This document shows positions 32,749 to 41,764 of a stretch of DNA of 64,000 nucleotides, piece after piece. The position numbers and the translations under genes were made by a program. Origin of the DNA: Betaproteobacteria bacterium (GTDB lineage: Bacteria; Pseudomonadota; Gammaproteobacteria; Burkholderiales; Rhodocyclaceae); the NCBI GenBank assembly GCA_016703785.1, contig JADJBM010000009.1, positions 124,001-188,000 of the forward strand. Direction: 5' to 3'. The notes beneath the pieces are model-generated. The model was given only the letters and a program-made list of their open reading frames with translations. It was not told where the DNA came from and ran no database searches. Each line of letters opens with the position of its first letter. Positions within the stretch are counted from its first letter, which is position 1.

Positions 32749-33313
32749 AGGTGACCGGCCTGATCCTCGCCGGCGGCCTTGGCCGACGCATGGGCGGGCG
32801 CGACAAGGGCCTGCAGCACTTCCGCGGCAAGCCGATGGTGGCGTGGTCGATCGAGCGCCTGGCGCCGCAGGTCGATGCCCTGCTCGTCAATGCCAACCAG
32901 AATCTGGAGCACTACGAGGCCTTCGGCTACCCAGTGGTGCCCGACCGCATCGCCGGCTTCGCCGGCCCGCTGGCCGGGCTCCACACGGGTCTGCTTGCCT
33001 GCGAGACGCCGCTGCTCGTCACCGCGCCCTGCGATTCACCCTTTTTTCCCGAAGACCTGGTTGCGCGCCTGCGCACCGGCGCTGGACGCGGTCGGCGCGG
33101 ATCTGGCCGTGGCGAAACCGGAGACCAGCCGCATCCGGTATTCTCCTGGTGCGCCGCGAGGTGCTGGATGGCCTCACAGCCTTTCTCGAAGGCGGTGGCC
33201 GCAAGGTCGACGCCTGGTATGCGGCCCTCAAGGTGGCCGAAGTGCCCTTCGCCGATGAACGGGCTTTCGCCAACATCAACACGCTGGATGAATTGAACCT
33301 GCTGGAACCATGA
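32745..33313 (+). pseudogene. mobA: molybdenum cofactor guanylyltransferase MobA, three frameshifts
   Basis: Attaches GMP to molybdopterin, giving the bis-MGD cofactor FdhA needs. The N-terminus is clear: MKVTGLILAGGLGRRMGG with the nucleotide-binding LAGG motif, GKPMVAWSIERL, and PLAGLHTGL with TAPCDSPFFPEDL. Then the reading frame jumps three times: near 33077-33080 (extra base), 33115-33119 (missing base) and 33141-33146 (missing base). Correct segments are ALDAVGADLAVAK, TGDQPHPVF and LVRREVLDGLTAFLEGGG, ending TLDELNLLEP. The restored length is 189 aa, normal for MobA. Confidence 0.85.
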
Positions 33314-34586
33314 CTTCACTTCTCAAACAGATTTCCTGCGCCGACGACTACGATCCCGGAATCCCTCAGCGTGGCGCAGGCGCGGCGGATCATCCTCCGA
33401 CCTGGTCGAGCCGATCCATGGCAACGAGCGCATGGCCGTGCGCAAGGCACTGGGACGCGTGCTGGCGGAGGATGTCATCTCGACCGCCAACGTGCCCGGC
33501 CACGACAACTCGGCCATGGACGGCTACGCCGTGCGCTTCGCCGACCTCGCCACCTCGGGTGAAACCACGCTCCGTCTTGCCGGCACCGCCTACGCCGGGC
33601 GGGCCTACGAAGGGCCTGTCGAAGCAGGAGAATGCGTGCGCATCATGACCGGCGGCGTGATTCCCGCAGGCGCCGACACCGTGGTGATCCAGGAGACGGT
33701 CCGGACCGAGGACGAGCGCGTAGTCGTCCCGCCGAAGCAGCGCCAGGGCCAGAACATCCGCCGCGCCGGCGAAGACCTGCGCGCCGGGCAACCGGCGATC
33801 CATGCCGGCAAACGCCTGCGCCCGGCGGAACTCGGCCTCATTGCCTCGCTCGGTGTTGCCGAGGTGGCCGTGAAGCGGAGGCTGCGGGTCGCCTTCTTCT
33901 CCACCGGGGACGAGTTGTGTTCGGTCGGCACGCCGCTCAAGGAAGGCGAGGTCTACGACAGCAACCGCTACACCATCTACGGCATGCTGACGCGGCTCGG
34001 CTGCGATGTGATCGACCTCGGCGTGGTGCGCGACAGCCCGGCGGCGATCGAGGCCGCCTTCCGCGAGGCGTCGGCCCGGGCCGACGCCATCATCACCAGC
34101 GGCGGCGTCTCGGTCGGCGAGGCGGACTTCATCCGCGGCCTGATGGCCAAGCTGGGCGAGGTGGCGTTCTGGAAGATCGCCATGCGTCCGGGCCGGCCGA
34201 TGGCCTTCGGTCGTATCGGTGAAGGCCGCGAGGGCGCTTTCCTCTTCGGCCTGCCGGGCAACCCGGTGGCGGTGATGGTGACCTTCTACGCCTTCGTGCG
34301 CGAGGCGCTGCTGAAGATGATGGGCGTCGCACCGATCTCGCCGCTGCCGCGCTTTCGCGTGCCTTGCGTCACGCCGCTGAAGAAGCGGCCTGGCCGCAGC
34401 GAATTCCAGCGCGGCGTTCTGTTCCGCGAGAACGGCGAATGGAAGGTGCGCGCCACCGGTTCGCAGGGATCGGGCGTGCTGCGCTCGATGTCGGAGGCGA
34501 ACTGTTTCATTGCCGTCGAGCCGGAACGCGGCAATGTCGAGCCAGGCGAGCTCGTCGACGTGCAACCCTTCGAAGGGCTGATCTAA
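33310..34586 (+). pseudogene. moeA: molybdopterin molybdenumtransferase MoeA, two frameshifts near the N-terminus
   Basis: Inserts molybdate into adenylated molybdopterin. From residue 41 on the protein is intact: MAVRKALGRVLAEDV, VPGHDNSAMDGYAVR, RIMTGGVIPAGADTVV, FFSTGDELCSVG, ITSGGVSVGEADF, FGLPGNPVAVMV. The first 40 residues (MTSLLKQISCADDYDP, SVAQARRIIL, DLVEPIHGNER) appear in three frames, explained by an extra G at 33358-33359 and an extra C near 33396-33399. The corrected length is about 424 aa, slightly above the usual 410. Its stop codon overlaps that of the converging GGDEF-EAL gene. Confidence 0.88.
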
Positions 34587-36436
34587 CTGAAGTAGAAAGG
34601 CCGCCCGACGGCGTGGCCCTGGGCGTAATCGACGCCCATCTCGCGCAGGCGATTTAGCGTACCTTCCGTCTCGACGAACTCGGCGATGGTCTTCATGCCG
34701 AGTGAATGGGCGATGTTGTTGATGGCGGAGACCACCTCGCGATTCATCGGCTCGGCGAACATGTCGCGCACGAAGGCGCCGTCGATCTTGACGTAGTCCA
34801 CCGGCAGGTGCTTGAGGTAGGCGAAGGAGCACATCCCGGCGCCGAAATCGTCGAGCGCGAAGCGAAGCCCCAGATCCTTCAACTCGCGGATCAGTTCCGC
34901 CGCCTTGGTCAGATTGGCCACTGCCAGCGTCTCGGTGATCTCGAAGCAGATGGCCTCGGGCGGGGTCCGATGCAGTGCGATCTGCTCGCGCACGAACTGC
35001 GGAAAGCGGCTGTCGTTGATGCTCTCGGCGGACAGATTGATGTCGAACACCGGCAGATTGTCAGGCGAAGCGTCGCATTCGCGGCGGATCGCCGGCAGAG
35101 CGTTGGCGAGCACCCAGCGGTCGATGGCCTGCATCATGTTGTGTCGCTCGGCCGATGGGATGAAGACCATCGGCGGCACGATCTTGCCTTCGCGGTCGAC
35201 CATGCGCAGCAGCAGTTCGAAATGCCGCTCCTTCGAAGTCGTCTCGTCGAGGCCGGCAATGCGCTGGCGGAAGAGCCGGAAACCGTTGCGCTCTATGGCA
35301 TCGTGGATGGTCTCGACCATGTTCATGTCGGCGCGCGGCTGATGGCTGGCGGCCTTGGCGTGATAGACGCGGATCTGGTCGCGGCCGGCTTCCTTGGCGG
35401 CATAACAGGCAGAGTCTGCCTGCTCCATCACATCCTCTGCGCCGGCAGCCGGGTCCGACAGCACGACAAGGCCGATGCTGGCACCGACGTGGAACACTTT
35501 CTCGCGCCAGACGAAACGGAAATTCGACACGTCCATGCGGATGGCGTTGGCGATGCGCAGCGCCTGCTCCACCGGGCAGGCATGCAGCAGCACGGCGAAC
35601 TCGTCCCCGCCCATGCGCGCCAGCACATCGGTGGTGCGCACGCGTGCGCGCAGCACGGCGGCGATCTGGCGCAGGAACTCGTCGCCGGCGGCATGGCCCC
35701 CGCTGTCGTTGATCAGCTTGAAGCGATCGAGGTCGAGAAAGAGCAGCGTGTGCCGCTTGTCCGGCGCTTCCTCGGCGGCGATGGCTTTGCGCAGCGCCTC
35801 CTCGAAGCCGCGGCGGTTCACCAGTCCGGTCAGCGCGTCGTGATTCGCCTGCCAGAACAATTCGAGCGAAATGCCGTGGGGTACGGAAACATCCTCCATG
35901 GCCAGAAAGCTGACCTGCCGGCGTCCGGCATCTTCGCTGGCGCAACTGATGTCCAGCACACGTTCGTTGCCGCCGGCATCGCGCAGCACGGCACGCAGTG
36001 CCGGCACATCGCCGCCGCAGGCAGACTGCAGATCCTGCAGCAATACGGGTTTGCCGTCGGCCGCGTTGCGCAGCGGAAAGCGGGACTCGAAGGACTGTCC
36101 GATGACCTCGGCGTGATCGACGCCCGCCAGCTTCGCCGCCGCGGCATTGGCGAAGAAGACCTGTCCGCGGTCGTCGATGCCGACCACGGCGACATCCACG
36201 CAGCGAAAGGCGGTATCGATCAGGTTGAGCTGGTCGCGCAGGCGGCTAGATGAAATCGAATTCCATGCCAGCCAGCCGCCCAGCGCGCTGGCACTGCCCA
36301 GTCCGGCGAACCAGAACACGGCCACCGGCTGGTTGCCGTCGACCGGGCCGAGCGCCAGGGCGGCACCGCAAGAGATCAGGATCGCCAGCGCGGCCAGGGT
36401 GCGCCAGACAATATTCAGCCGGGACGCTTTGCTCAT
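34583..36436 (-). CDS. membrane-anchored PAS-GGDEF-EAL cyclic-di-GMP protein
   Basis: A 617-residue signalling protein: two N-terminal membrane helices (within residues 10-60), a PAS domain (about 70-190), GGDEF (about 200-365) and EAL (about 375-617). The diguanylate cyclase site is intact (MGGDEFAVLL near 277). The EAL signature reads ELLLRM near 406, with the further catalytic motifs NLSAESI, EITET, DDFGAG, KIDG and ETEG all present, so phosphodiesterase activity is plausible. Both activities may exist, the balance set by the PAS domain. Its ATG overlaps the rmuC stop. Confidence 0.9.
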   Translation of the reverse strand: MSKASRLNIVWRTLAALAILISCGAALALGPVDGNQPVAVFWFAGLGSASALGGWLAWNSISSSRLRDQLNLIDTAFRCVDVAVVGIDDRGQVFFANAAAAKLAGVDHAEVIGQSFESRFPLRNAADGKPVLLQDLQSACGGDVPALRAVLRDAGGNERVLDISCASEDAGRRQVSFLAMEDVSVPHGISLELFWQANHDALTGLVNRRGFEEALRKAIAAEEAPDKRHTLLFLDLDRFKLINDSGGHAAGDEFLRQIAAVLRARVRTTDVLARMGGDEFAVLLHACPVEQALRIANAIRMDVSNFRFVWREKVFHVGASIGLVVLSDPAAGAEDVMEQADSACYAAKEAGRDQIRVYHAKAASHQPRADMNMVETIHDAIERNGFRLFRQRIAGLDETTSKERHFELLLRMVDREGKIVPPMVFIPSAERHNMMQAIDRWVLANALPAIRRECDASPDNLPVFDINLSAESINDSRFPQFVREQIALHRTPPEAICFEITETLAVANLTKAAELIRELKDLGLRFALDDFGAGMCSFAYLKHLPVDYVKIDGAFVRDMFAEPMNREVVSAINNIAHSLGMKTIAEFVETEGTLNRLREMGVDYAQGHAVGRPFYFS

Positions 36437-37746
36437 TCCTCACCCGCCTTGCGCAGCGGTACGGCGGCGATCGCCGGTGCGGATTCGATGCCGTCGAGTT
36501 CGACGCCCTCGATGCGGGCAAACTGGCCGCTGATCTTCCTGCTGCTGACCTGCACGTCCTGCACGTCCTTCTGCGCCTGGTCGATGTGCGCCGCCAGGCG
36601 CTGCATGCGCTCGTCGAAACGGGCGAAATCCTTCGACAGCTTGCCCAGCGCGTCCTTGATGATGTGGATCTGGTGGCGCGTCTCGACATCCTTCAGCACG
36701 GCGCGCGCCGTATTGAGGACAGCCATCAGCGTCGTCGGTGAGACGATCCAGACACGCTTCTGCATGGCATAGCCGACTGTTTCGGGATGGTAGGCGTGGA
36801 TCTCGGCGAACACCGCCTCGGCGGGCACGAACATGACGGCGCCGTCGGAGGTTTCGTTGGGGATGATGTACTTCGAAGCGATGGCGTCGACGTGCCGCTT
36901 TAGATCGGCGCGAAAGTCAGTCTGCGCAGCACGGCGCTCGAATTCGGAGGTCTCCGGCGCGAACATGCGGTGGTAATTCTCCAGAGGAAATTTGGAGTCC
37001 ACCGCCACCAGGCCGGTCGGCTCGGGTAACTTCAGCACGCAGTCGGCGCGCGTGCCGTTGGAGAGGGTGTACTGGAATTCGAAGCTGCCCGGCGGCAGGA
37101 TGTTGCGCACCAGGGCTTCGAGCTGCACCTCGCCGAAGGCGCCGCGCGCCTTCTTGTCGCCGAGCAGCTCTTGCAGGCTGACGACGTTGGTGGTGAGGCC
37201 GTCGATCTTCTTCTGCGCCTCGTCGATGGTGGCCAGCCGCGCCATGACGTTGGCGAAGGTCTCGTTGGTCTTCTTGAAGCCCTCGTCGAGGCGCTCGCTG
37301 ACGCGGCCGCTGATCTGCTCGAGGCGCTCGTTGATGCTGCGCGTGAGGCTCTCCATGCTGCTGGAGAGCTGGGCGGTGGCCTGGCCGAGGCCGGACTGCA
37401 GCAGTTCGCGGTCGGCGCGCGCCTGTTCCGCCAGCTTCAGCATGATCTGCTCAAGCACTTCGGCGCGCAGTTGGTCCTGCCTGGCCTGGAAGGAGGCGTT
37501 CAGTTCCGCCAGCGTCTTCTGCAGCCGTTCGGCGGAGTCAGCGCTTTGCGAGAGGAGACGGTCGCCCTGGAGGCTGAGGCCTGCATGCAGGTCGGACAGC
37601 ATGGCCCGATGCTTCTCGGCCAGAGCAGAATCGATGCCGGTAGGAAGTTCCTTCGTCGCCGCGTGGAGCACGGCGATTCGCCAAAGAATGAGAAAAACTG
37701 CCGCGACCGCTGCAATGAGCGCGACCGCCGTCCAAGAATCGGGCAT
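36433..37746 (-). CDS. rmuC: DNA recombination protein RmuC
   Basis: A 437-residue RmuC-family protein: one N-terminal membrane helix (TAVALIAAVAAVFLILW), a long coiled coil (about 40-190), and the RmuC nuclease-like core with RGAFGEVQLEALVRNIL, VAVDSKFPLENYHRM and WIVSPTTLMAVLNT. RmuC limits inversions at short inverted repeats and affects some recombination and phage-defence phenotypes. The start MPDSW at 37746 has GAGGAGG directly upstream; a longer frame to 37776 lacks this. Confidence 0.92.
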   Translation of the reverse strand: MPDSWTAVALIAAVAAVFLILWRIAVLHAATKELPTGIDSALAEKHRAMLSDLHAGLSLQGDRLLSQSADSAERLQKTLAELNASFQARQDQLRAEVLEQIMLKLAEQARADRELLQSGLGQATAQLSSSMESLTRSINERLEQISGRVSERLDEGFKKTNETFANVMARLATIDEAQKKIDGLTTNVVSLQELLGDKKARGAFGEVQLEALVRNILPPGSFEFQYTLSNGTRADCVLKLPEPTGLVAVDSKFPLENYHRMFAPETSEFERRAAQTDFRADLKRHVDAIASKYIIPNETSDGAVMFVPAEAVFAEIHAYHPETVGYAMQKRVWIVSPTTLMAVLNTARAVLKDVETRHQIHIIKDALGKLSKDFARFDERMQRLAAHIDQAQKDVQDVQVSSRKISGQFARIEGVELDGIESAPAIAAVPLRKAGEE

Positions 37747-37776
37747 GACCTCCTCTAATCCCCCCGTGGAGCCCAA

Positions 37777-37791
37777 ACATGAAATTCATGT
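37777..37791. promoter_or_regulatory. 15-bp palindrome in the rmuC leader
   Basis: Perfect inverted repeat ACATGAA-A-TTCATGT in the untranslated leader, 31 nt before the rmuC start and about 28 nt downstream of the predicted transcription start. It could be a protein-binding site or a small RNA hairpin. Confidence 0.4.
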
Positions 37792-37825
37792 CATCACAGA
37801 GGCTTGCATCCATTTTTTGCGATCG

Positions 37826-37854
37826 AGTATAGCAGCGTGACTTCGGCTTGCCTA
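37826..37854 (-). promoter_or_regulatory. rmuC promoter
   Basis: Minus strand: -35-like TAGGCA (37849-37854), 17 bp, then -10 TATACT (37826-37831) preceded by TGC, an extended -10. The leader to the rmuC ATG would be about 70 nt. Confidence 0.5.
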
Positions 37855-37872
37855 TCCCTTTCGTGATATCGG

Positions 37873-40365
37873 CTACGCCAGCGCGCGCAGGCTCTGCAGC
37901 GCAGGAGTGCGCAGGGTGCGCGCGGTGCCGGCCAGGCCGGCCAAAGTGATGCCGAGGATACCGCCGAGCACCCCCGTCGGAAGCACCAGCCAGGCCGGTT
38001 CATAGGGCATCTGGAAGACAAAACGGCCGAGCAGCCAACTGATGAGCGCCGAACCAACGCCGGCCACCACGCCTGCGATCGCGCCGAGCACGGCAAATTC
38101 CGCCGCCAGGGCGGCACGTAACTGGCTGTTCCGCGCCCCCAGGGTGCGCAGCACGGCGATTTCATACTCGCGTTCGTCATGCGTGGATTCCAGCGCGGCA
38201 TACAGCACGGCCAGCCCGGCGATGAGGGAAAAGGCGAAGATGAACTGCACGGCCTGCGCCAGTTGGTCCATCACCGACTTGAACTGGCGCAGGATGGAGG
38301 CGACGTCGATCACCGTCAGATTGGGGTGGGCCGCCACCAGTTCGCCGACAAAACCGGCCTTGTCGGGCGGCAGATGGAAACTGGTGATGTAGCTGGTCGG
38401 GAAAGGCTCCAGCACGCCCGGAGGCGTGACGACGAAGAAATTGACGCGCATCGAATCCCAGTCGAGCTTGCGCAGCGACGTGATCTGCGCCTCGAGCCGC
38501 CGTCCGGCGATCTCATAGGCAAGGGTGTCGTTCAGCTTCAGTTTCAGTGTGTCCGCCAAGCCCTGCTCCACGGAGAATTGCGGCTGGCCTGCGGCTGACG
38601 TCGCAAACCAGCGACCCGCGGTGAGCGAGTTTCCCTCGGGCATGTCGGCCATCCATGAGAGGTTGAATTCCCGCTCGACCAGGCGCTGGGCTCGCTCCTC
38701 CTCGAAGTCCGCAGCGTGGACTGCCCGTCCGTTCACCGACACCAGGCGTCCGCGCACCATCGGCAGCAGATCGGGTTTCTCCAGCCCCCTTCCGGCAAAC
38801 AGCTCGCGCACCGGCTCGCGCTGATCCGGCTGGACGTTGATGATGAAGCGGTTGGGCGCATCCGGCGGCACGCTGCGCTGCCAGGAGGCGAGCAGGTCGT
38901 CGCGCGCCAGCGTCAGCAGCAGTAGCGCCGTCATGCCCAGACCGAGGGCCACGGCCTGGATCACGCTGGTGCCGAGACGTCGATGCAGGGAAGCGATGCC
39001 ATAGCGCCAGCCGGCGCCCGCCGCGCTGCGCAGCCGGCCGGCCGCGGCCAGCGCCAGCCGCGCCACGCCGGCGTAAATGGCCACTGCGAGCGAGAAGAGG
39101 CCCAGCACCCACAGGCCGAGCTTGAGGTCGGCCGCCATCCATAGCATGAGGGCCGCCAGCACCCCTGCGCCGAAGGCATAACCGGTCCAGGCCAGTGGCT
39201 CGGTTTCGGCCCACTCCCGCCGCAGCACGCGCACGGTTGGAACGTAGCGCAGGCGCATCAATTGCGGCAGGGCAAATCCGGCCAGCAGCGCCAGGCCGAC
39301 GGTGAAACCATGGGCCAGCGGCAGGAGCGAAGGGGCCGGCAATGCAGTCGTAAGAAGGTTCGACAGCAGGCGCTCCAGCGCGTATTGCGCGGTGAAGCCG
39401 ATCAGGCAGCCAAGCGCGGAGGCGATGGCGCCGAAGAGAAGGAACTCGCCGAGATAAATCCGCATCAGCTGGCTGCCGCGCGCGCCGAGGCAGCGCATTA
39501 CGGCACACCCGTCGAGATGCCGCTGCATGAAGCGGCGCGCCGCCAGGCCGACGGCGACGGCCGCCAGCACGGCTGCCAGCAGTGCTGCCAGACGCAGGAA
39601 TTTCTCGGCGCGATCGAGCGCGTTGCGCACCTCGGGGCGTGCGTTTTCCAGGCTCTCGATGCGTTCGCCGCGACCGAGGCGATTTTCCGCCCAGGCCTGG
39701 TAGGCGGCAACCGCCTTCCCCTCGCCGGCCAGGTGCAGGCGGTACGTGACGCGGCTGCCGATCTGGACCAGCTGCGTCGCCGGCAAGTCGTCGGCATGCA
39801 TCATCAGGCGCGGCGCGATGTTGAAGAAATTCACGCCGCGGTCAGGCTCCAAAGTCAGCACCGCCGAAACGGCGAGGCTGGCGCTGCCCAGTCGCACGAT
39901 GTCGCCTGTCTTCGAGCCGAGCGCGGCGGACAGCCGTTCGTCGAGCCAGACCGTCCCTTGCGCCGGCGTCTCCCGCGTTTCGGTGTCGGCCTGGTTAAGG
40001 CCCGGCGATATGCGCAGCGCGCCGCGCAAGGGATAGCCCGGTTCGACCGCCTTGATGCCGGCCAGGTGGCTGGCGCCATTGGCCGCCGTCATGCTCGGGA
40101 AGCTCACGCTGCCGATGACGCGCAAGTTGCGTCGCTGTGCCTCGGCACGATAGGCCTTGTCCCAGGGGTGGTCGGCCACCAGCAGCAGGTCGCCGCCGAG
40201 CAGCTGGTGCGCTTCCCGCGTCAGCGCACGTGAAAGCCGGTCGGAAAAGAAGCTCACGCTCGACAGGCTGGCCACGGCGATGATCAGCGCGAGGCCGAGC
40301 AGGCGCAGTTCGCCGGCGCGGAAGTCGCGTCTTAGCATCTGCCATGAGAGGTGCCACGCGTTCAT
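37873..40365 (-). CDS. large FtsX-type ABC transporter permease (YbbP-like)
   Basis: An 830-residue permease with the architecture of YbbP: an N-terminal helix (GLALIIAVASLSSVSFF), a periplasmic domain (to about 240), a first FtsX block (about 260-400), central helices, a second periplasmic domain and a C-terminal FtsX block (about 700-830, with LRTLGARNSQLRAAL). Such permeases normally pair with a LolD-like ATPase (YbbA); none is encoded here. They are thought to move lipids or lipoproteins or act mechanically in the envelope. Its ATG overlaps the radA stop by 4 nt. Confidence 0.85.
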   Translation of the reverse strand: MNAWHLSWQMLRRDFRAGELRLLGLALIIAVASLSSVSFFSDRLSRALTREAHQLLGGDLLLVADHPWDKAYRAEAQRRNLRVIGSVSFPSMTAANGASHLAGIKAVEPGYPLRGALRISPGLNQADTETRETPAQGTVWLDERLSAALGSKTGDIVRLGSASLAVSAVLTLEPDRGVNFFNIAPRLMMHADDLPATQLVQIGSRVTYRLHLAGEGKAVAAYQAWAENRLGRGERIESLENARPEVRNALDRAEKFLRLAALLAAVLAAVAVGLAARRFMQRHLDGCAVMRCLGARGSQLMRIYLGEFLLFGAIASALGCLIGFTAQYALERLLSNLLTTALPAPSLLPLAHGFTVGLALLAGFALPQLMRLRYVPTVRVLRREWAETEPLAWTGYAFGAGVLAALMLWMAADLKLGLWVLGLFSLAVAIYAGVARLALAAAGRLRSAAGAGWRYGIASLHRRLGTSVIQAVALGLGMTALLLLTLARDDLLASWQRSVPPDAPNRFIINVQPDQREPVRELFAGRGLEKPDLLPMVRGRLVSVNGRAVHAADFEEERAQRLVEREFNLSWMADMPEGNSLTAGRWFATSAAGQPQFSVEQGLADTLKLKLNDTLAYEIAGRRLEAQITSLRKLDWDSMRVNFFVVTPPGVLEPFPTSYITSFHLPPDKAGFVGELVAAHPNLTVIDVASILRQFKSVMDQLAQAVQFIFAFSLIAGLAVLYAALESTHDEREYEIAVLRTLGARNSQLRAALAAEFAVLGAIAGVVAGVGSALISWLLGRFVFQMPYEPAWLVLPTGVLGGILGITLAGLAGTARTLRTPALQSLRALA

Positions 40366-41723
40366 TCAAGTTCCCTCAGCTTGTCCACTGCCTGCTCCAC
40401 CCGCTCCAGCGCGATCACCTCGATGCCCTTGATCGGCTGCTTCGGCGCATTGGCCTTGGGAATCATGGCGTGCGTGAAGCCGAGCTTGGCGGCTTCCTTG
40501 AGGCGTTCCTGGCCGCGCGGCGCCGGGCGGATCTCGCCGGCCAGACCGACTTCACCGAAGGCGATCAACTTCTGCGGCAGCGGCTTGTTGCGTAGGCTGG
40601 AAACAATGGCCAGCAGCACCGCGAGGTCTGCCGCCGGCTCGCCGATCCTCACGCCCCCTACAGCATTGACGAACACGTCCTGGTCGAAGCAGGCGATGCC
40701 GGCGTGGCGGTGCAGTACGGCCAGCAGCATGGCCAGGCGGTTCTGTTCGAGGCCGACGCAGAGGCGGCGCGGACTGGGCGAATGCGCTTCATCGACCAGC
40801 GCCTGGATTTCCACCAGCAGCGGCCGGGTGCCCTCCTGCGTCACCAGCACGCAGGCGCCGGCCACCTGCTGCTCGTGATGCGACAGGAACAGCGCCGAGG
40901 GATTGGACACGCCGCGCAGGCCCTTGTCGGTCATGGCGAAGACGCCCAGCTCGTTCACGGCGCCGAAGCGGTTCTTGACGGCGCGGATGAGCCGAAAGCT
41001 GGAATTGGGATCGCCCTCGAAGTAGAGGACGGTGTCGACGATGTGCTCCAGCACACGCGGCCCGGCCAGCGCGCCCTCCTTCGTGACGTGGCCGACGAAG
41101 ACGATGCAGGTGCCGGCCTGCTTGGCGTAGCGCGTCAGCTGGGCTGCGCACTCGCGCACCTGGGCCACCGAGCCCGGCGCCGACTGCAACGCGTCGGAGT
41201 ACACCGTCTGGATAGAGTCGATCACCGCGATGCGCGGCTTGTGCTCGATCAGCGCGGCGAGGATTTTCTCAAGATGGATCTCAGTCAGCAGTTGCAGGCC
41301 GCCAACCTGCAGTTGCAGGCGCTGCGCGCGCAACGCCACCTGCTCGGCGGATTCCTCGCCGGAAACATAGAGCGCATTCTGGCGATCGGCCAGCCGGGCC
41401 AGCGCCTGCAGCAGCAAGGTCGACTTGCCGATGCCGGGATCGCCGCCGATCAGCACCACACCGCCTGTCACCAACCCGCCGCCGAGCACGCGGTCGAACT
41501 CCTCGATGCCGGTGGCGACGCGGGATTCCTCTTGCGGGTGTATCTCCGCCAGGCGCTGCATCCGGCCGCTGCCTGCCACGACGGCAAAACGGTTGGTCGG
41601 CGCAGTTTCCGCCAGGCTTTCCACCAGGGTATTCCAGGCGCTGCAATGCGGACATTGGCCCTGCCACTTCGGCGAGTTGCCGCCGCATTCGGTGCAGGAG
41701 TAGACAGTTTTTTGTTTGGCCAT
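40362..41723 (-). CDS. radA: DNA repair protein RadA (Sms)
   Basis: RecA-like ATPase/helicase acting in recombination branch migration. The 453-residue protein has the N-terminal zinc finger (Cys10, Cys13, Cys24, Cys27), Walker A GGDPGIGKSTLLLQ (about 94), the RadA-specific KNRFG motif (VKNRFGAVNELGVF) and a Lon-like C-terminal domain (VGGVRIGEPAADLAVLLAI). It lies downstream of alr and overlaps the permease gene. Confidence 0.95.
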   Translation of the reverse strand: MAKQKTVYSCTECGGNSPKWQGQCPHCSAWNTLVESLAETAPTNRFAVVAGSGRMQRLAEIHPQEESRVATGIEEFDRVLGGGLVTGGVVLIGGDPGIGKSTLLLQALARLADRQNALYVSGEESAEQVALRAQRLQLQVGGLQLLTEIHLEKILAALIEHKPRIAVIDSIQTVYSDALQSAPGSVAQVRECAAQLTRYAKQAGTCIVFVGHVTKEGALAGPRVLEHIVDTVLYFEGDPNSSFRLIRAVKNRFGAVNELGVFAMTDKGLRGVSNPSALFLSHHEQQVAGACVLVTQEGTRPLLVEIQALVDEAHSPSPRRLCVGLEQNRLAMLLAVLHRHAGIACFDQDVFVNAVGGVRIGEPAADLAVLLAIVSSLRNKPLPQKLIAFGEVGLAGEIRPAPRGQERLKEAAKLGFTHAMIPKANAPKQPIKGIEVIALERVEQAVDKLRELE

Positions 41724-41764
41724 GCCGCAATGCTACCGGCAGCGAGGCTCGTAGGGCGAGCCCG

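Noticed and set aside
33390..34832. Minus-strand ORF of 480 codons over moeA
   Set aside because: Shadow of moeA; its Arg/His-rich translation has no family features.
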